NCBI GenBank assembly: GCA_963277665.1
Contig: OY728160.1
Span: forward strand, 48,468,605-48,532,604
Direction: 5' to 3'
Length of the DNA: 64,000 bases
From: Viscum album
Taxonomy: Eukaryota > Streptophyta > Magnoliopsida > Santalales > Viscaceae
The notes under the pieces are model-generated. The model was given only the letters and a program-made list of their open reading frames with translations. It was not told where the DNA came from and ran no database searches. The first letter of the stretch is position 1. Each line of letters starts with the position of its first letter. Positions 63,082-64,000 of this stretch are shown here, piece after piece. Both the position numbers and the translations under genes were made by a program.

Positions 63082-64000
63082 TGTAACGTCCCTGCCCCGG
63101 GTGCCACGCAACAGGTGCCCCGAGCCCAGTTCGCCACGTGACCTCAAGCGCATTTCCCCAAATTCCAGAGGCTGCCAACTAGCAGCGAGGGCCAAGATCT
63201 GATAGTGGGGAAACTATGCCCTCCTTTGTCAAAGTGTAGCGCAGCGGAATACTAAAATAAACATACAAAAAACAGCGGATGTAGTAAACACACAAACCTG
63301 AAATAAACTACTGTAGTGGGTATAACCAAAAGTATATAAATGATGATGCTACATGTTCAAATTCTAAGAAAACAACTAGAACATGTTATACATCACTGTT
63401 ATACAACCCAAAAGCAAAGTTCAACAAAACGAGTAAACAGCTGTCAGCGGCATCGCGAGACTAGGCTCGGTCCCATGCCCTCTTACTCCACAGCAATAGT
63501 CAAGTACATATATAGGGAATCTTTCCCCTATCCACACCTGTAGAAACATAATTTGTTTGGGCCGAAAAGCATGACCCAAACAGGGTGTGAGAAATATATC
63601 TCAGTAGGCACCCATCAAAGGCCCGTGCCTAACTGCGTGTAAGCTTGAAACAACAGTGTGAAATAGTAAAATGTAATTAAGTAAGCAGTATTCAAAAGTA
63701 ACTAACTTAACAATTAAATTTCCATTTTATTATTCATTTAATTTATTTAATTTAGTATCATTCTGTGCTCAACAGCACCACGCCCTCAGGCCAACCAGTA
63801 TCTCGACCTCAGGCTAATATAGTGAATCATGCTCTCAGGCTATACAGAATCTCGACCTCATGAATTGTAAAAGAATTCTCTCCCTTAGGCATACGAAGTA
63901 TCGCCCTTAGGCACAGAAGTCACGCCCATCAGGCACAGAAGTCATGCCCTCATGCTAATATAGTCACGCCCTCAGGCTAATCACAACCACACCCTCGGGC
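63082..64000 (-). mobile_element. LTR of a further gypsy-like element, cut by the window edge
   Basis: Array sequence stops abruptly at TGTAACGTCC (63082) and base composition becomes clearly less AT-rich. The start resembles the gypsy-1 LTR start TGTAACGACC. A block at 63583-63610 (GGGTGTGAGA...TCTCAGTAGG) matches the U5 block of other LTRs here, so a minus-strand Tekay-like LTR is likely. The remainder lies beyond the window. The 67-codon open frame at 63340-63543 has no recognisable domain. Confidence 0.65.
63775..64000. repeat. Degenerate tandem repeat in the terminal LTR
   Basis: About ten irregular copies of CACGCCCTCAGGC(TAATATAGT) and variants (ATCTCGACCTCAGGC, ATCGCCCTTAGGCACAGAAG), with a period of roughly 20-27 bases. 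The array runs off the window. Confidence 0.8.

Overview
The window is repeat DNA from a plant nuclear genome, probably an angiosperm. The evidence is a very AT-rich background, LTR retrotransposons with initiator-methionine tRNA primer sites, a Tekay/Del-type chromovirus, and a Ty1/copia element carrying a plant-specific extra ORF. I found no host gene, tRNA, rRNA or CRISPR. Every recognisable protein-coding stretch belongs to a decayed retrotransposon. The species cannot be named from the sequence.

The oldest layer is a tandem array of one non-autonomous LTR family on the minus strand. Its LTRs are about 4.9-5.0 kb and its non-coding internal region about 2.3 kb. The order is internal 1 (14578-16205), LTR A (16206 to ~19174, continuing 28475-30396), internal 2 (42474-42984, continuing 54818-56584), LTR B (56585-61555) and internal 3 (61556-63081). 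Later elements split the array: gypsy-2 (about 19175-28474) inside LTR A, a plus-strand sister element C-D (30397-42468) at the LTR A/internal 2 junction, gypsy-1 (42985-54812) inside internal 2, and a less AT-rich LTR (63082 to the window end) inside internal 3. At the left edge an LTR of the gypsy-1 family (1-2442) lies next to internal 1, and a 12.1-kb Ty1/copia element (2443-14572) has inserted at its end.

Three insertions can be closed by target-site duplications: copia (TTATA, perfect), gypsy-1 (ATAAA, perfect) and C-D (GCTAC/GTTAC, one mismatch). Gypsy-1 is a Tekay-type chromovirus whose gag-pol lies in one frame over 4.35 kb, broken by stop codons, with most catalytic residues still readable. 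Gypsy-2 is an older relative. The copia element has gag, protease, integrase and RT-RNase H, then a long sense-strand extra ORF before its 3' LTR. Its U3 carries a tandem repeat upstream of the TATA box, and a similar motif recurs in an internal spacer.

The likely relationship is parasitic. The coding chromovirus (gypsy-1) shares LTR landmarks (TATA box, paired CpG-rich leader motif, U5 block, primer site) with the non-coding array and C-D elements, which presumably depended on such relatives for their proteins. Alignments were done by eye. Boundaries marked approximate could move by tens of bases.
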